Source: Gammaproteobacteria bacterium
Lineage (GTDB): Bacteria; Pseudomonadota; Gammaproteobacteria; Nevskiales; Nevskiaceae
NCBI GenBank assembly: GCA_022599775.1
Contig: JAHZLQ010000042.1
Location: forward strand, 62,001 to 126,000
Length of the DNA stretch: 64,000 nucleotides
Direction: 5' to 3'
Below are positions 16,459 to 24,360 of this stretch, piece after piece. The position numbers were made by a program, and so were the translations under genes. Under the pieces are notes generated by a model, which was given only the letters and a program-made list of their open reading frames with translations, made no database searches and was not told the origin of the DNA. Position 1 is the stretch's first letter, and each line of letters starts with the position of its first letter.

Positions 16459-19104
16459 ATGGACAGCAATACTCTGCGAGCCAGGTTTCTGGCCTACTTC
16501 GAAGCGCACGGCCATACCGTGGTGCCGTCGAGTTCGCTTGTGCCCGCAAACGACCCCACGCTGCTGTTCACGAACGCAGGCATGGTGCAGTTCAAGGACG
16601 TGTTCCTGGGGCGTGAACCGCGTGGGTACACGCGTGCGGTCTCGTCGCAGCGCTGTGTGCGCGCCGGCGGCAAGCACAACGACCTGGAGAACGTGGGCTA
16701 CACCGCTCGGCACCACACCTTCTTCGAAATGCTGGGCAATTTCAGTTTCGGCGACTACTTCAAGCGCGACGCGATTCGCTTCGCCTGGGAGTTCGTCACC
16801 GGCGCCGAATGGTTGGGCATCGCGAAGGACCGACTTCTGGTCACGGTCTACGCCTCCGACGACGAGGCCTATGACATCTGGAAGGATGAGATCGGGGTGC
16901 CGGCGGATCGTATCGTACGCATCGGCGACAAGCCGGGCGGCGGCTCGGATAATTTCTGGCAGATGGGCGATACCGGCCCCTGCGGACCCTGCTCCGAGAT
17001 CTTCTACGACCATGATCCGGATGGTTCGCTGGGCATCTGGGGTGGTCCGCCCGGCTCCCCGGAAGAGGACGGCGACCGCTGGATCGAGATCTGGAATCTG
17101 GTGTTCATGCAGTTCGAGCGTGCCGCCGACGGCACGCTGGCGCCGCTGCCCAAGCCTTCGGTGGACACTGGCCTGGGCCTGGAGCGTATTTGCGCGCTGA
17201 TGCAGGGCGTGCACAACAATTACGACATCGACATCTTCCGGACCCTGATCCAGGCTGCGGCGAGCTTGGCCGGTACCGAGGATCTCGGTGATGCCTCGCT
17301 GAAGGTCGTGGCCGATCACATTCGCGCGACCAGCTTTCTGATCACCGATGGTGTGGTGCCTTCCAATGAAGGGCGTGGCTACGTTCTGCGTCGCATCATG
17401 CGTCGTGCGATTCGCCACGGTTACAAACTGGGCCTCGAAGACGCCTTCTTCTACAAGCTGGTGGCGCCGCTCGCGGCCGTCATGGGCGAGGCCTATCCGG
17501 AACTCAACGAGAAGCGCGGCTATCTGGAGCGCGTGATCCGGCAGGAGGAGGACAGCTTCGCGCAGACCCTGGAAAAAGGCATGCGACTGCTCGAAGACGC
17601 GATCGCAGCCAGTCCCGAAGGCATTTCCGGTACCACCGTGTTCAAGCTCTACGACACCTACGGTTTTCCGGTGGACCTGACCGCGGACATCGCCCGCGAA
17701 CGCAATATCGAGATCGACCTCGACGGCTTCGAGCGCGAGATGCAGGGCCAGCGCGAGCAGTCCCGTGCCGCCAGCAGCTTCGGCGCCGGCAATGTCGAAG
17801 TCTCGGCGATCGACGTGGAATCCGAATTCACCGGCTACACCGAGACCATGCGCGGCGCCAAGGTGCTGGCGATCCTGCGTGATGGTGCGCCCGTCGAGCA
17901 ATTGCAGGCCGGCGAAAGCGCCGTGGTGTTTCTCGACAAGACACCGTTCTATGCCGAATCCGGTGGTCAGGTGGGCGACACCGGCGCCATCGCCGCGCCG
18001 GGTCTGCGCTTCGCCGTGAACGATACGCGCGCGCTCAAGCCCGGCACGCCCGGCCACATCGGCACGCTGGAATCCGGCACCCTGACGGTCGGTGACCACG
18101 TCAAGGCCGAGATCGACCATGAGCGCCGCCACGCGATCATGCGCAATCATTCGGCGACGCATCTGCTGCATGCGGCGTTGCGCGAGACCCTGGGTGCGCA
18201 CGTCGCGCAGAAGGGATCCCTGGTGGCGGCGGAGCGGCTGCGCTTCGATTTTTCGCATTTCCAGGCGGTCACGCCCGAGGAAATCCTCGCGATCGAGGAT
18301 CAGGTCAACCGCCAGGTTCTGGCCAATGTCGCGGCCGAGACCCAGCTGTGCGGCTATCAGGAAGCCGTGGACCGCGGCGCGATCGCGCTGTTCGGCGAAA
18401 AATACGGCGATGTCGTGCGCGTGCTGTCGTTCGGACCGGCCGGCAACAGTTTCTCCACCGAATTGTGCGGCGGCACGCATGTGGCGCGCAGCGGCGACAT
18501 CGGCCTGTTCAAGATCGTGGCCGAGGCCGGCGTGGCCGCCGGCGTGCGACGCATCGAGGCGGTCACAGGGCTCAATGCGCTGAGCTATCTGCGCACTCTG
18601 GATCAGAAGCTGAGCGAAGCGGCCGGTCTGCTCAAGGCGCCTCGCGACGAACTGGCGGCCAAGCTGGCTCAGCAACTGGACCGCAGCCGTGCGCTCGAAA
18701 AGGAGCTGGCTCAAGCCAAGCAGAAGCTCACGAGTCAGCAAGGCGGTGATCTGGCCTCGCAGGCGCAGGACGTCGGTGGCGCCAAACTGCTGGTGCAGCA
18801 GGTCGAGGACCTGGACGTGGCCGGCCTGCGCGGCTTGATGGATCAGCTCAAGAACAAGCTCGGCTCGGGCATCGTCGTGCTGGGCCAGGCCGCGGACGGC
18901 AAGGTCACGCTGCTGGCCGGCGTCACCCAGGACCTGACGGCACGGCTCAAGGCCGGCGAACTCGTCAACTTCGTGGCGTCACAGGTCGGCGGCAAGGGCG
19001 GCGGTCGGCCGGACATGGCCCAGGCCGGCGGCAGCGAGCCCGACAAATTGCCGGCCGCGCTGAAAACCGTGCACGCCTTCGTTGCCGGCAAGCTCGGCGC
19101 CTAA
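16459..19104 (+). CDS. alaS: Alanine--tRNA ligase
   Basis: Full-length AlaRS (881 residues). The class II catalytic core begins at the N-terminus ([21 protein letters not shown]). The editing domain has the HxxxH zinc site in [12 protein letters not shown] and the later CGGTHV. The C-terminal oligomerisation and C-Ala part ends with [12 protein letters not shown]. Synteny recX-alaS-lysC-csrA is conserved in many Gammaproteobacteria. Nothing unusual was seen in length or motifs. Confidence 0.98.
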   Translation: MDSNTLRARFLAYFEAHGHTVVPSSSLVPANDPTLLFTNAGMVQFKDVFLGREPRGYTRAVSSQRCVRAGGKHNDLENVGYTARHHTFFEMLGNFSFGDYFKRDAIRFAWEFVTGAEWLGIAKDRLLVTVYASDDEAYDIWKDEIGVPADRIVRIGDKPGGGSDNFWQMGDTGPCGPCSEIFYDHDPDGSLGIWGGPPGSPEEDGDRWIEIWNLVFMQFERAADGTLAPLPKPSVDTGLGLERICALMQGVHNNYDIDIFRTLIQAAASLAGTEDLGDASLKVVADHIRATSFLITDGVVPSNEGRGYVLRRIMRRAIRHGYKLGLEDAFFYKLVAPLAAVMGEAYPELNEKRGYLERVIRQEEDSFAQTLEKGMRLLEDAIAASPEGISGTTVFKLYDTYGFPVDLTADIARERNIEIDLDGFEREMQGQREQSRAASSFGAGNVEVSAIDVESEFTGYTETMRGAKVLAILRDGAPVEQLQAGESAVVFLDKTPFYAESGGQVGDTGAIAAPGLRFAVNDTRALKPGTPGHIGTLESGTLTVGDHVKAEIDHERRHAIMRNHSATHLLHAALRETLGAHVAQKGSLVAAERLRFDFSHFQAVTPEEILAIEDQVNRQVLANVAAETQLCGYQEAVDRGAIALFGEKYGDVVRVLSFGPAGNSFSTELCGGTHVARSGDIGLFKIVAEAGVAAGVRRIEAVTGLNALSYLRTLDQKLSEAAGLLKAPRDELAAKLAQQLDRSRALEKELAQAKQKLTSQQGGDLASQAQDVGGAKLLVQQVEDLDVAGLRGLMDQLKNKLGSGIVVLGQAADGKVTLLAGVTQDLTARLKAGELVNFVASQVGGKGGGRPDMAQAGGSEPDKLPAALKTVHAFVAGKLGA

Positions 19105-19145
19105 GCCTGCCGTAAACCGCAGGCGTCCAAATTTCCCAGGGAATC

Positions 19146-20375
19146 ATGGCTCTAATCGTCCAGAAATACGGCGGCACCTCGATGGGCTCGGTCGAGCGCA
19201 TCGAGCACGTCGCCGGCAAGGTCGCCAGCTGGCGCGACAAAGGTCATCAGGTGGTGGTCGTGGTCTCCGCCATGTCCGGCGAGACCGACCGTCTGCTCAA
19301 GCTCGCCCGTTCCATCGCACCGCGCGGCAATCCGCGCGAATACGATCAGATCATTTCATCGGGCGAACAGATTTCGATCGGTCTGCTGGCGCTGGCGCTG
19401 GAGAAGGCAGGAGTACCGGCACGGTCGTACACCGGCCGCCAGGTTGCGATCCACACGGACGATGCGCACGGCAAGGCGCGCATTCAGAGCATCGATTCCG
19501 AGCGGCTGCTGGCCGACTGCGAGGCCGGGATCGTACCGGTGGTCGCCGGTTTTCAGGGCGTGGCCGACACCGACAGCGTCACCACACTGGGGCGTGGCGG
19601 CTCGGACACGACCGGCGTGGCCCTGGCGGCGGCGCTCGGCGCCGACGAGTGTCAGATCTACACTGATGTCGATGGGGTCTACACCACCGATCCGCGCGTT
19701 GAACCGCGCGCGCGCCGTCTGGACCGGATCACCTTCGAGGAAATGCTGGAAATGGCCAGCCTCGGATCCAAGATACTGCAGATACGATCAGTCGAATTCG
19801 CCGGTAAGTACAAGGTGCCGCTACGCGTCCTGTCCACGTTCGAGGACGGCCCCGGCACGCTCATCACGCTTGAGGATTCTGGTATGGAAGAACCGCTGAT
19901 CTCCGGCATCGCCTTCAATCGCGACGAAGCGCAGATCACCATGGTCGGCGTGCCCGACAAGCCCGGCATCGCCGCCGCGATTCTGGGGCCGGTCGGTGAG
20001 GCCAACATCGAGATCGACATGATCGTGCAGAACGTCGCGGGCGATTCGACCACGGACTTCACGTTCACCGTGCATCGCAACGACGTCGAGCGGGCCGTGG
20101 AAATCGTCGAAGGCGTTGCGCGCGAACTCGGCGCGGCCGGAGTACGCACCGCGCAGGACATCGTCAAGGTGTCCTTGGTCGGCGTCGGCATGCGCAGTCA
20201 CGCCGGCATCGCCTCGCAGATGTTCAAGGCCCTCGCGGCGGAAGGCATCAACATCCGCATGATCTCCACATCGGAGATCAAGATCTCCGTTGTCATCGAA
20301 GACAAGTACCTCGAACTTGCCGTTCGGACGCTGCATAAGTCCTTTCGGCTGGAAAGCGCACCCATCGCGGGGTGA
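19146..20375 (+). CDS. lysC: Aspartate kinase (monofunctional)
   Basis: A 409-residue aspartokinase that phosphorylates aspartate, the first step to lysine, methionine, threonine and diaminopimelate. The N-terminal kinase domain has VQKYGGTSMGS and TLGRGGSDTTGVALAAALGA. Two C-terminal ACT domains (about residues 265-405) contain TMVGVPDKPGIAA and VGVGMRSHAGIASQMF and would mediate feedback by lysine and/or threonine. Such genes may contain an internal start for the beta subunit; none was tested here. It lies between alaS and csrA as usual. Confidence 0.97.
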   Translation: MALIVQKYGGTSMGSVERIEHVAGKVASWRDKGHQVVVVVSAMSGETDRLLKLARSIAPRGNPREYDQIISSGEQISIGLLALALEKAGVPARSYTGRQVAIHTDDAHGKARIQSIDSERLLADCEAGIVPVVAGFQGVADTDSVTTLGRGGSDTTGVALAAALGADECQIYTDVDGVYTTDPRVEPRARRLDRITFEEMLEMASLGSKILQIRSVEFAGKYKVPLRVLSTFEDGPGTLITLEDSGMEEPLISGIAFNRDEAQITMVGVPDKPGIAAAILGPVGEANIEIDMIVQNVAGDSTTDFTFTVHRNDVERAVEIVEGVARELGAAGVRTAQDIVKVSLVGVGMRSHAGIASQMFKALAAEGINIRMISTSEIKISVVIEDKYLELAVRTLHKSFRLESAPIAG

Positions 20376-20480
20376 CGTGGGTTACAACATTGTTTCCCGT
20401 ATGGCAATAGTGCGCGGAACAGGATTGAGATCGAGGGGTCCAAGAATCATCCTGCCGGCTCTAATGGAAGGAGTGAATGG

Positions 20481-20675
20481 ATGCTTATTTTGACAAGGCG
20501 CGTCGGCGAGACCGTCATGATCGGTGACGAGGTTTCCGTGACGGTCCTCGGTGTCAAAGGAAATCAGGTTCGCCTGGGTGTGGATGCCCCCAAGAACGTG
20601 GCGGTTCATCGCGAAGAGATTTTCGAGCGTATCAAGCGCGAAGAAGCCCTGCCCGGGACCGGTACGGGCGGCTGA
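20481..20675 (+). CDS. csrA: Carbon storage regulator CsrA
   Basis: CsrA (64 residues) is a dimeric RNA-binding protein that binds GGA motifs near ribosome binding sites. The sequence [18 protein letters not shown], then [16 protein letters not shown], is close to the family consensus, including the basic RNA-binding faces. It is preceded by GGAAGGAG, eight or nine bases from the ATG. CsrA often represses itself through such GGA sites. The alaS-lysC-csrA-tRNA-Ser order is typical. Confidence 0.98.
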   Translation: MLILTRRVGETVMIGDEVSVTVLGVKGNQVRLGVDAPKNVAVHREEIFERIKREEALPGTGTGG

Positions 20676-20788
20676 GCCGATACCGCCGCTGAGGGCGACG
20701 GTCAGGCGATGGCGGCACGAGCGGCAGCGCTGTGCTCGCCGTTGTTCCGCGTCCCGCATTTCGGCTTTGCGTCTGTGGCCCATCATGC

Positions 20789-20817
20789 TTTACCGGGCCC
20801 CGACGGTCCGGTATTCT
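20789..20817 (+). promoter_or_regulatory. Probable sigma-70 promoter of tRNA-Ser
   Basis: TTTACC (20789-20794) and TATTCT (20812-20817) are separated by 17 bases and lie about 57 bases before the tRNA. The intervening GGCCC/GGTCC-rich text resembles a stable-RNA promoter discriminator region. Read by eye only. Confidence 0.45.
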
Positions 20818-20873
20818 CTCGCCCTCTTTGGCGGTCCAGCCCGTGAATCCACGGCCGGTCGCCTCCAAGTCCC

Positions 20874-20964
20874 GGAGAGATGGCCGAGTGGACGAAGGCG
20901 CTCCCCTGCTAAGGGAGTAAGGGCCAAAAGCTCTTCGAGGGTTCGAATCCCTCTCTCTCCGCCA
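20874..20964 (+). tRNA. tRNA-Ser (GCU)
   Basis: The 91-base gene has a 7-bp acceptor stem (GGAGAGA with TCTCTCC), an encoded CCA end, and the long variable arm typical of serine tRNAs. The anticodon stem CTCCC/GGGAG surrounds loop CTGCTAA, giving anticodon GCU. The T-loop GGTTCGAATCC is present. It lies after csrA in the conserved order. A 17-bp repeat that may mark past integration begins 12 bases downstream. Confidence 0.96.
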
Positions 20965-20975
20965 AATTAGAGCGC

Positions 20976-20992
20976 CAGTCACTCGGCGATCG
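20976..20992. repeat. Left copy of a 17-bp direct repeat beside tRNA-Ser
   Basis: CAGTCACTCGGCGATCG occurs here and again, identically and in the same orientation, at 22243-22259. The two copies enclose a HigBA-like module and a relaxase remnant. This looks like a residual attachment or duplication boundary of an element beside the tRNA gene; that reading is inference. Confidence 0.6.
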
Positions 20993-21047
20993 GGCGGCCC
21001 CGGCGTTCGGGGATTCGAAGCCTCGAACAATCAGTGCCTGGGTCGAC

Positions 21048-21068
21048 GATTCGGGCAAAGCCCGAATC
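21048..21068. other. Perfect stem-loop downstream of the HigA-like gene
   Basis: GATTCGGGC and GCCCGAATC form a 9-bp stem with an AAA loop. It lies about 57 bases after the end of the minus-strand HigBA operon and has no T-run, so a terminator role is uncertain. The surrounding 20993-21124 stretch contains no gene I can support. Confidence 0.35.
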
Positions 21069-21124
21069 GAAGGCGCGCAGCCTTGCCGGGAAATCATCAA
21101 CCTCGGCCAGAGTTGCCATCCCTG

Positions 21125-21409
21125 TCAGACGTGGCCGGACTCAAAGCTGATCTTCAATTGCGTACCCGTCGCCCGTGCAAACCGTTCGAGCGTGCGGGTA
21201 GAGGGAACTGTCCGGCCCGCCTCCATGCGTGCGATGGTGCTTTGCGTCGTGTGCATCCGGCGGGCGACTTCCTCTTGCGTCAGGCCCGCGCTCACACGCG
21301 CCCGGACAATTGCCAGCGCGAGGGAATATTCTTTGTCCAGTTCGTCGTAAGCTTCCCGATACTCAGGGTCGCGCATCCACCTGCCGTGCAGGTCTTTCAG
21401 CTTGCTCAT
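21125..21409 (-). CDS. HigA-like XRE-family antitoxin
   Basis: A 94-residue protein with a Cro/C1 helix-turn-helix in the second half: AGLTQEEVARRMHTTQSTIARMEAGRTVPSTRTLERFA. The N-terminal helices (MSKLKDLHGRWMRDPEYREAYDEL) are typical of antitoxins paired with Gp49/RelE-like toxins. It follows the toxin gene with a four-base overlap, the toxin-first order of HigBA modules. The complex would bind the palindrome at 21737-21752. Confidence 0.85.
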   Translation of the reverse strand: MSKLKDLHGRWMRDPEYREAYDELDKEYSLALAIVRARVSAGLTQEEVARRMHTTQSTIARMEAGRTVPSTRTLERFARATGTQLKISFESGHV

Positions 21410-21726
21410 TTGACCTCCTTGGCCCGCTGCCGGGCGAGTTCAAGTTCATGTTGGGGCGTCTTCTGGGTTTTCTTCACGAAGACCCGCACGATCACGACGC
21501 GCTTGCCGCTGGCCGTGACGTAGATCGCCCGCGAAATGCCGTCCTTTCCACGGATACGCAGTTCCCAGAGCTTGCCCTCCAGGTGTTTGATCGTATCCGC
21601 AGGCAATCCCTGGAAGCCCGCCACCTCAATGATCTGGCCGATCCGGACCAGGCGCGCCCGCATGTCTGCCGGGAGCTCCTCAATTTCGGCGTCCACGCCG
21701 GGATTTAGGGTTTCGACATTCCACAT
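21406..21726 (-). CDS. HigB/RelE-like toxin (Gp49 family)
   Basis: A 106-residue toxin of the phage-derived Gp49-like/HigB group, expected to cleave mRNA on ribosomes. The motif KLWELRIRGKDGISRAIYV and the basic, hydrophobic end VVIVRVFVKKTQKTPQHEL match the family pattern. The gene looks intact and overlaps its antitoxin by four bases. The module lies between two 17-bp direct repeats next to tRNA-Ser, suggesting it entered with a mobile element. Confidence 0.85.
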   Translation of the reverse strand: MWNVETLNPGVDAEIEELPADMRARLVRIGQIIEVAGFQGLPADTIKHLEGKLWELRIRGKDGISRAIYVTASGKRVVIVRVFVKKTQKTPQHELELARQRAKEVK

Positions 21727-21736
21727 GATTCGTTAT

Positions 21737-21752
21737 ATAGCAAAAATGCTAT
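21737..21752. promoter_or_regulatory. Palindromic operator of the HigBA-like module
   Basis: ATAGCA and TGCTAT form a 6-bp inverted repeat around AAAA, 10 bases upstream of the toxin start and overlapping A+T-rich promoter-like text. Position and symmetry suggest autoregulation by the toxin-antitoxin complex. Confidence 0.55.
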
Positions 21753-21814
21753 GTTCCTCCAAGTGAAAGCTGCATCCGGCGTCACACCTTAGGGCTGCGG
21801 GCCGGGCCATCCCG

Positions 21815-22196
21815 CTAAAACCGTTGCTTGAGTTGGGTCAGGGCGTCATGCCGGGAAATATCCTGGTCGATATCCGGCCGCTGGGCCTTGTGATCCTGGC
21901 GCAGGGTGACGATCCGCTGTTGCAGGGCGCGGCGGGCTTCATGCTGACGGAAGACCAGTTCGTCCCTCTCGCCGCGATCCCGCAGGACGGCTTGCCAGGT
22001 TCCGCGTTCGTTACAGGGACGTTTTCCTGGGGCGGCGGGAAAACAGGTATTGCATGCAGCATGTGCCCCGGCTGACCGCGCGGGCTTCGTTGAGCGCGCC
22101 CAGGAGGTTTTCCGAGGAGAACCCGCGCAGCTCATGAACCTCGACGTGTTCGTTTTCCGGCTTGAGGCCGAGGGTGGCTATCAGCATGTCGCGCAT
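21815..22196 (-). pseudogene. Relaxase (mobilisation nuclease) remnant
   Basis: Two minus-strand frames together resemble a plasmid or ICE relaxase. One, from about 22160, reads ENEHVEVHELRGF and ALNEARAVSRGT, a stretch I recognise from the N-terminal region of relaxases. The other, after a frame change near 22020, reads RDELVFRQHEARRALQQRI, typical of a relaxase C-terminal coiled region. The catalytic Tyr region and His triad are missing, so there has been a large internal deletion plus a frameshift. It lies inside the 17-bp direct repeats and supports a former conjugative or mobilisable element here. Confidence 0.55.
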
Positions 22197-22242
22197 GGCA
22201 TGACCGCGCGGCAGGCTTCCGTGAGGTCTTGCGCCAGCGCGT

Positions 22243-22259
22243 CAGTCACTCGGCGATCG
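22243..22259. repeat. Right copy of the 17-bp direct repeat
   Basis: Identical to 20976-20992 (CAGTCACTCGGCGATCG), 1267 bases apart and in the same orientation. It lies just upstream of the relaxase remnant and separates it from the second, decayed toxin-antitoxin module. Confidence 0.6.
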
Positions 22260-22366
22260 AGTAGCCCCTGCATTCGAGCACTATTGGCAGCATGCGGAGG
22301 GCTTCCGGACTCAGTAGCAGGAACGCCCGAATGCGAAGGAGGGCAGCGGTTTTTTGCCGCCCTGGG

Positions 22367-22657
22367 TCAAACCAGCTCCAGATGCAGTTTCCGGCCCACG
22401 GCGTCGGCCGCGCGTTGAAGGGTTTCCAGCGTCACGTTTCCTTCCGCTGGATTGAGCAGACGATTGACCTGCGTACGGCTGGTATGAAGCAGCTCGGCCA
22501 TGCGCGCTTTGCTCAGCTTGCGTTCTTGCATCGCTTGGGCCAATTGCCATGCGATGACCTCTTTGACGGCGAGGGCCTGTGCGTTCTCGAAGAGGCCTTT
22601 CTCCTTGAGGAAGTCATCGAGTGCACTGCCAACATGCGGGTTCTTTTTCTTGCTCAT
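22367..22657 (-). CDS. XRE-family antitoxin, orphaned
   Basis: A 96-residue HigA-like antitoxin starting MSKKKNPHVGSALDDFL. Its helix-turn-helix reads SKARMAELLHTSRTQVNRLL. The upstream frame extends 44 residues further, but those codons belong to the decayed toxin in another frame. The ATG overlaps the end of the toxin remnant as ATGA, showing the former toxin-antitoxin operon. The antitoxin frame is intact while the toxin is broken, so it may now act as a stand-alone repressor or an anti-addiction relic. Confidence 0.83.
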   Translation of the reverse strand: MSKKKNPHVGSALDDFLKEKGLFENAQALAVKEVIAWQLAQAMQERKLSKARMAELLHTSRTQVNRLLNPAEGNVTLETLQRAADAVGRKLHLELV

Positions 22658-22870
22658 ATGCCGCTTGCCTCTTTCATTCGTTTCAGTGCCAGCGCCAGAT
22701 CGTATTGAGGTGTCTTCTGTGTTTTCTTGATGAAGCCGTGCAATGCGACCGGTTGCCCCTCGTGAAAACACGGCAGGACGCGCAATCATTCAAGAACAAC
22801 TTCGTTTTCCGGCGGTCGTGCGGTAAAACAGCACTGGCACGCGCTTTTCCTGCGAATATTTCTTGGTCAT
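22654..22870 (-). pseudogene. Decayed HigB/DUF891-type toxin
   Basis: Starting at ATG 22870 the protein begins MTKKYSQEKRVPVLFYRTTA, a common opening of this toxin family. One extra A in an AAAA run then shifts the frame to an early stop. The other end, in the frame that overlaps the antitoxin start, reads VALHGFIKKTQKTPQYDL and ALKRMKEASGI, the typical toxin C-terminus. The middle, roughly 45 codons including the region with catalytic arginines, is missing. Both a frameshift and an internal deletion are therefore visible. Confidence 0.75.
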
Positions 22871-22886
22871 GCCTGCACCATATAAT

Positions 22887-22899
22887 GTTCAGCATGAAC
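22887..22899. promoter_or_regulatory. Palindrome upstream of the decayed toxin operon
   Basis: GTTCA and TGAAC form an inverted repeat around GCA, 16 bases upstream of the former toxin start and next to the A+T-rich TATAAT-like text at 22881. Probable old operator of the module, still usable by the intact antitoxin. From 22900 to 23256 I see no supportable gene. Confidence 0.45.
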
Positions 22900-23256
22900 C
22901 ATAAAAGGTCCGCTTTCACCGGAAGAGCTGTTGCGATCCTTTTGTGGTGGTGGCGCGTCTGTGATGGCCGATCGCTTTGGCGTGGCGGTACGCTGGCGCT
23001 TTGACTCCTGCACGCATGGTTGTTTGGGATGTTCGCCAGGGCACCCGACCCTATTTGAACGGTTCGAGCAAGAAGTCCGTCTTTGGGCTGTCGGACTATC
23101 CGCCGCACTGTGAGACACCGGGACCGTCGATGGAAAATGGTCGAGCGTCGGCGCAATATCGCTTGGCCTGGGGGTACTCGGTACTTCCAGGGTCCAATAA
23201 TTCGGCGTGGGAGCGCTGCGGCGCGTATGCCGGCTATTCAAGGAAGGAGAACACTA

Positions 23257-24315
23257 ATGAAAAGAAATCCCCGCCTGTTCCGTTATGCCGCCTGCCTGTC
23301 CGTGGCGGCGGCCACCCTTGTTTCTCAAAGTCCGGCGCAAGCGGGACGATTGGCAGACCTCTACGGCAAAACAGTGTCGACCGCCGTCAATGTCACCACT
23401 GCGGTGCTGGACCCGATCAGTGGATTGTTGAGTCGCACGGTAGAGGGCCTGAATCGAACGCTGATCCGTATTCAGGGCCGCTATCTGGTGCTGGCCGCCG
23501 GCACGGAAGGCTTCGAGGAGTACATTGAGCACGACGGGCTGGCACGGCGATTCGTGATCGTGAAACCCGAGAATGGCGCCGATGGCGCACCCGTATTGTT
23601 ACTGCTGCACGGCAACAGCGGCACGGCCGAGAACATGTCGAACCTGACCGAGGCTTCGGCGTATGTCGCCACGCGGGGGCTCTGGGCGGTCATGCCGGAA
23701 GCCGTAGACGGGGTCTGGAACGAGGACCCGGCCGATTCGACCGGCATCGATGATCTCGGTTTTATCTCGGCGCTGATTCAGCATCTGGTGGACGACTATA
23801 ACGTCGACGCGGATCGCATCTATGTCGCGGGACTGTCCAACGGGGGCACGATGACGCAGCGACTGGCCTGCGAAATTCCGGACCGCATCGCGGCGTTTGC
23901 GGCGGTGGCCGCGACCTTGCGCAACAGTCAGGCGGATGCTTGTCCGGCCAGTGCACGTCGGCCGATTGCCTATTTCCGCGGCACAGCAGACCCGATCGTG
24001 CCCTACGGCAGCATCGGTACGGTTCGAAGCGCCACCGAGGTGGCGGAGTTCTGGGCGCAGCAACTGGACTGCTCCGAGATCTACAAGACCGATGCGTTCC
24101 TGGCGGATACAAGCAATGACGGCACCACGGTCGAGCTGCTGCGTTATCCGGTATGCGCCAGCGGCGGTGAGGTCCGCCTGTACACGATCAACAACGGTGG
24201 TCACGCCTGGCCCGGCGGCTGGCAATACCTGCCGGTGCCGGTGATCGGGACGACCAGCACCGACATTGATGCGACCGAAGAGATCGTGAACTTCGCCCTG
24301 AACTATTCGCTGTGA
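23257..24315 (+). CDS. Secreted PHB-depolymerase-like esterase (second copy)
   Basis: This 352-residue LpqC/PHB-depolymerase-type hydrolase starts at ATG 23257 behind AAGGAGA. A signal peptide ends near PAQAG, then a short helical spacer (about residues 30-75) precedes the catalytic domain. The oxyanion region is LLLLHGNSGTAENM, the nucleophile is in AGLSNGGTMT and the catalytic His in NNGGHAWPGG. It is a paralogue of 12690-13805 with the same order of signal, spacer and hydrolase but clearly diverged. The 3' hairpin at 24322-24356 probably ends transcription. Confidence 0.84.
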   Translation: MKRNPRLFRYAACLSVAAATLVSQSPAQAGRLADLYGKTVSTAVNVTTAVLDPISGLLSRTVEGLNRTLIRIQGRYLVLAAGTEGFEEYIEHDGLARRFVIVKPENGADGAPVLLLLHGNSGTAENMSNLTEASAYVATRGLWAVMPEAVDGVWNEDPADSTGIDDLGFISALIQHLVDDYNVDADRIYVAGLSNGGTMTQRLACEIPDRIAAFAAVAATLRNSQADACPASARRPIAYFRGTADPIVPYGSIGTVRSATEVAEFWAQQLDCSEIYKTDAFLADTSNDGTTVELLRYPVCASGGEVRLYTINNGGHAWPGGWQYLPVPVIGTTSTDIDATEEIVNFALNYSL

Positions 24316-24321
24316 ACGCGC

Positions 24322-24356
24322 GGCAGCGCCCGCCGCCTTGTGCGGCGGGCGCTGCC
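24322..24356. terminator. Strong hairpin between convergent esterase and M28 peptidase genes
   Basis: GGCAGCGCCCGCCGC pairs perfectly with GCGGCGGGCGCTGCC (15-bp stem, 5-base loop). It lies between two convergent gene ends and has no long T-run on either strand, so it may act as a bidirectional, T-poor terminator or as an mRNA 3' stabiliser. Confidence 0.6.
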
Positions 24357-24360
24357 CGAT

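Noticed and set aside
16090-18741. Very long minus-strand open frame antisense to alaS
   Set aside because: It mirrors the high-G+C codon pattern of alaS, has no recognisable motifs, and alaS on the other strand is certain.
22338-22362. Hairpin AGGGCAGCGG...CCGCCCT as a terminator
   Set aside because: The stem has a multi-base bulge and there is no T-run on the minus strand where it would be needed.
22900-23256. Short open frames upstream of the second esterase
   Set aside because: All lack ribosome binding sites and family features; the clear start of the esterase is ATG 23257.
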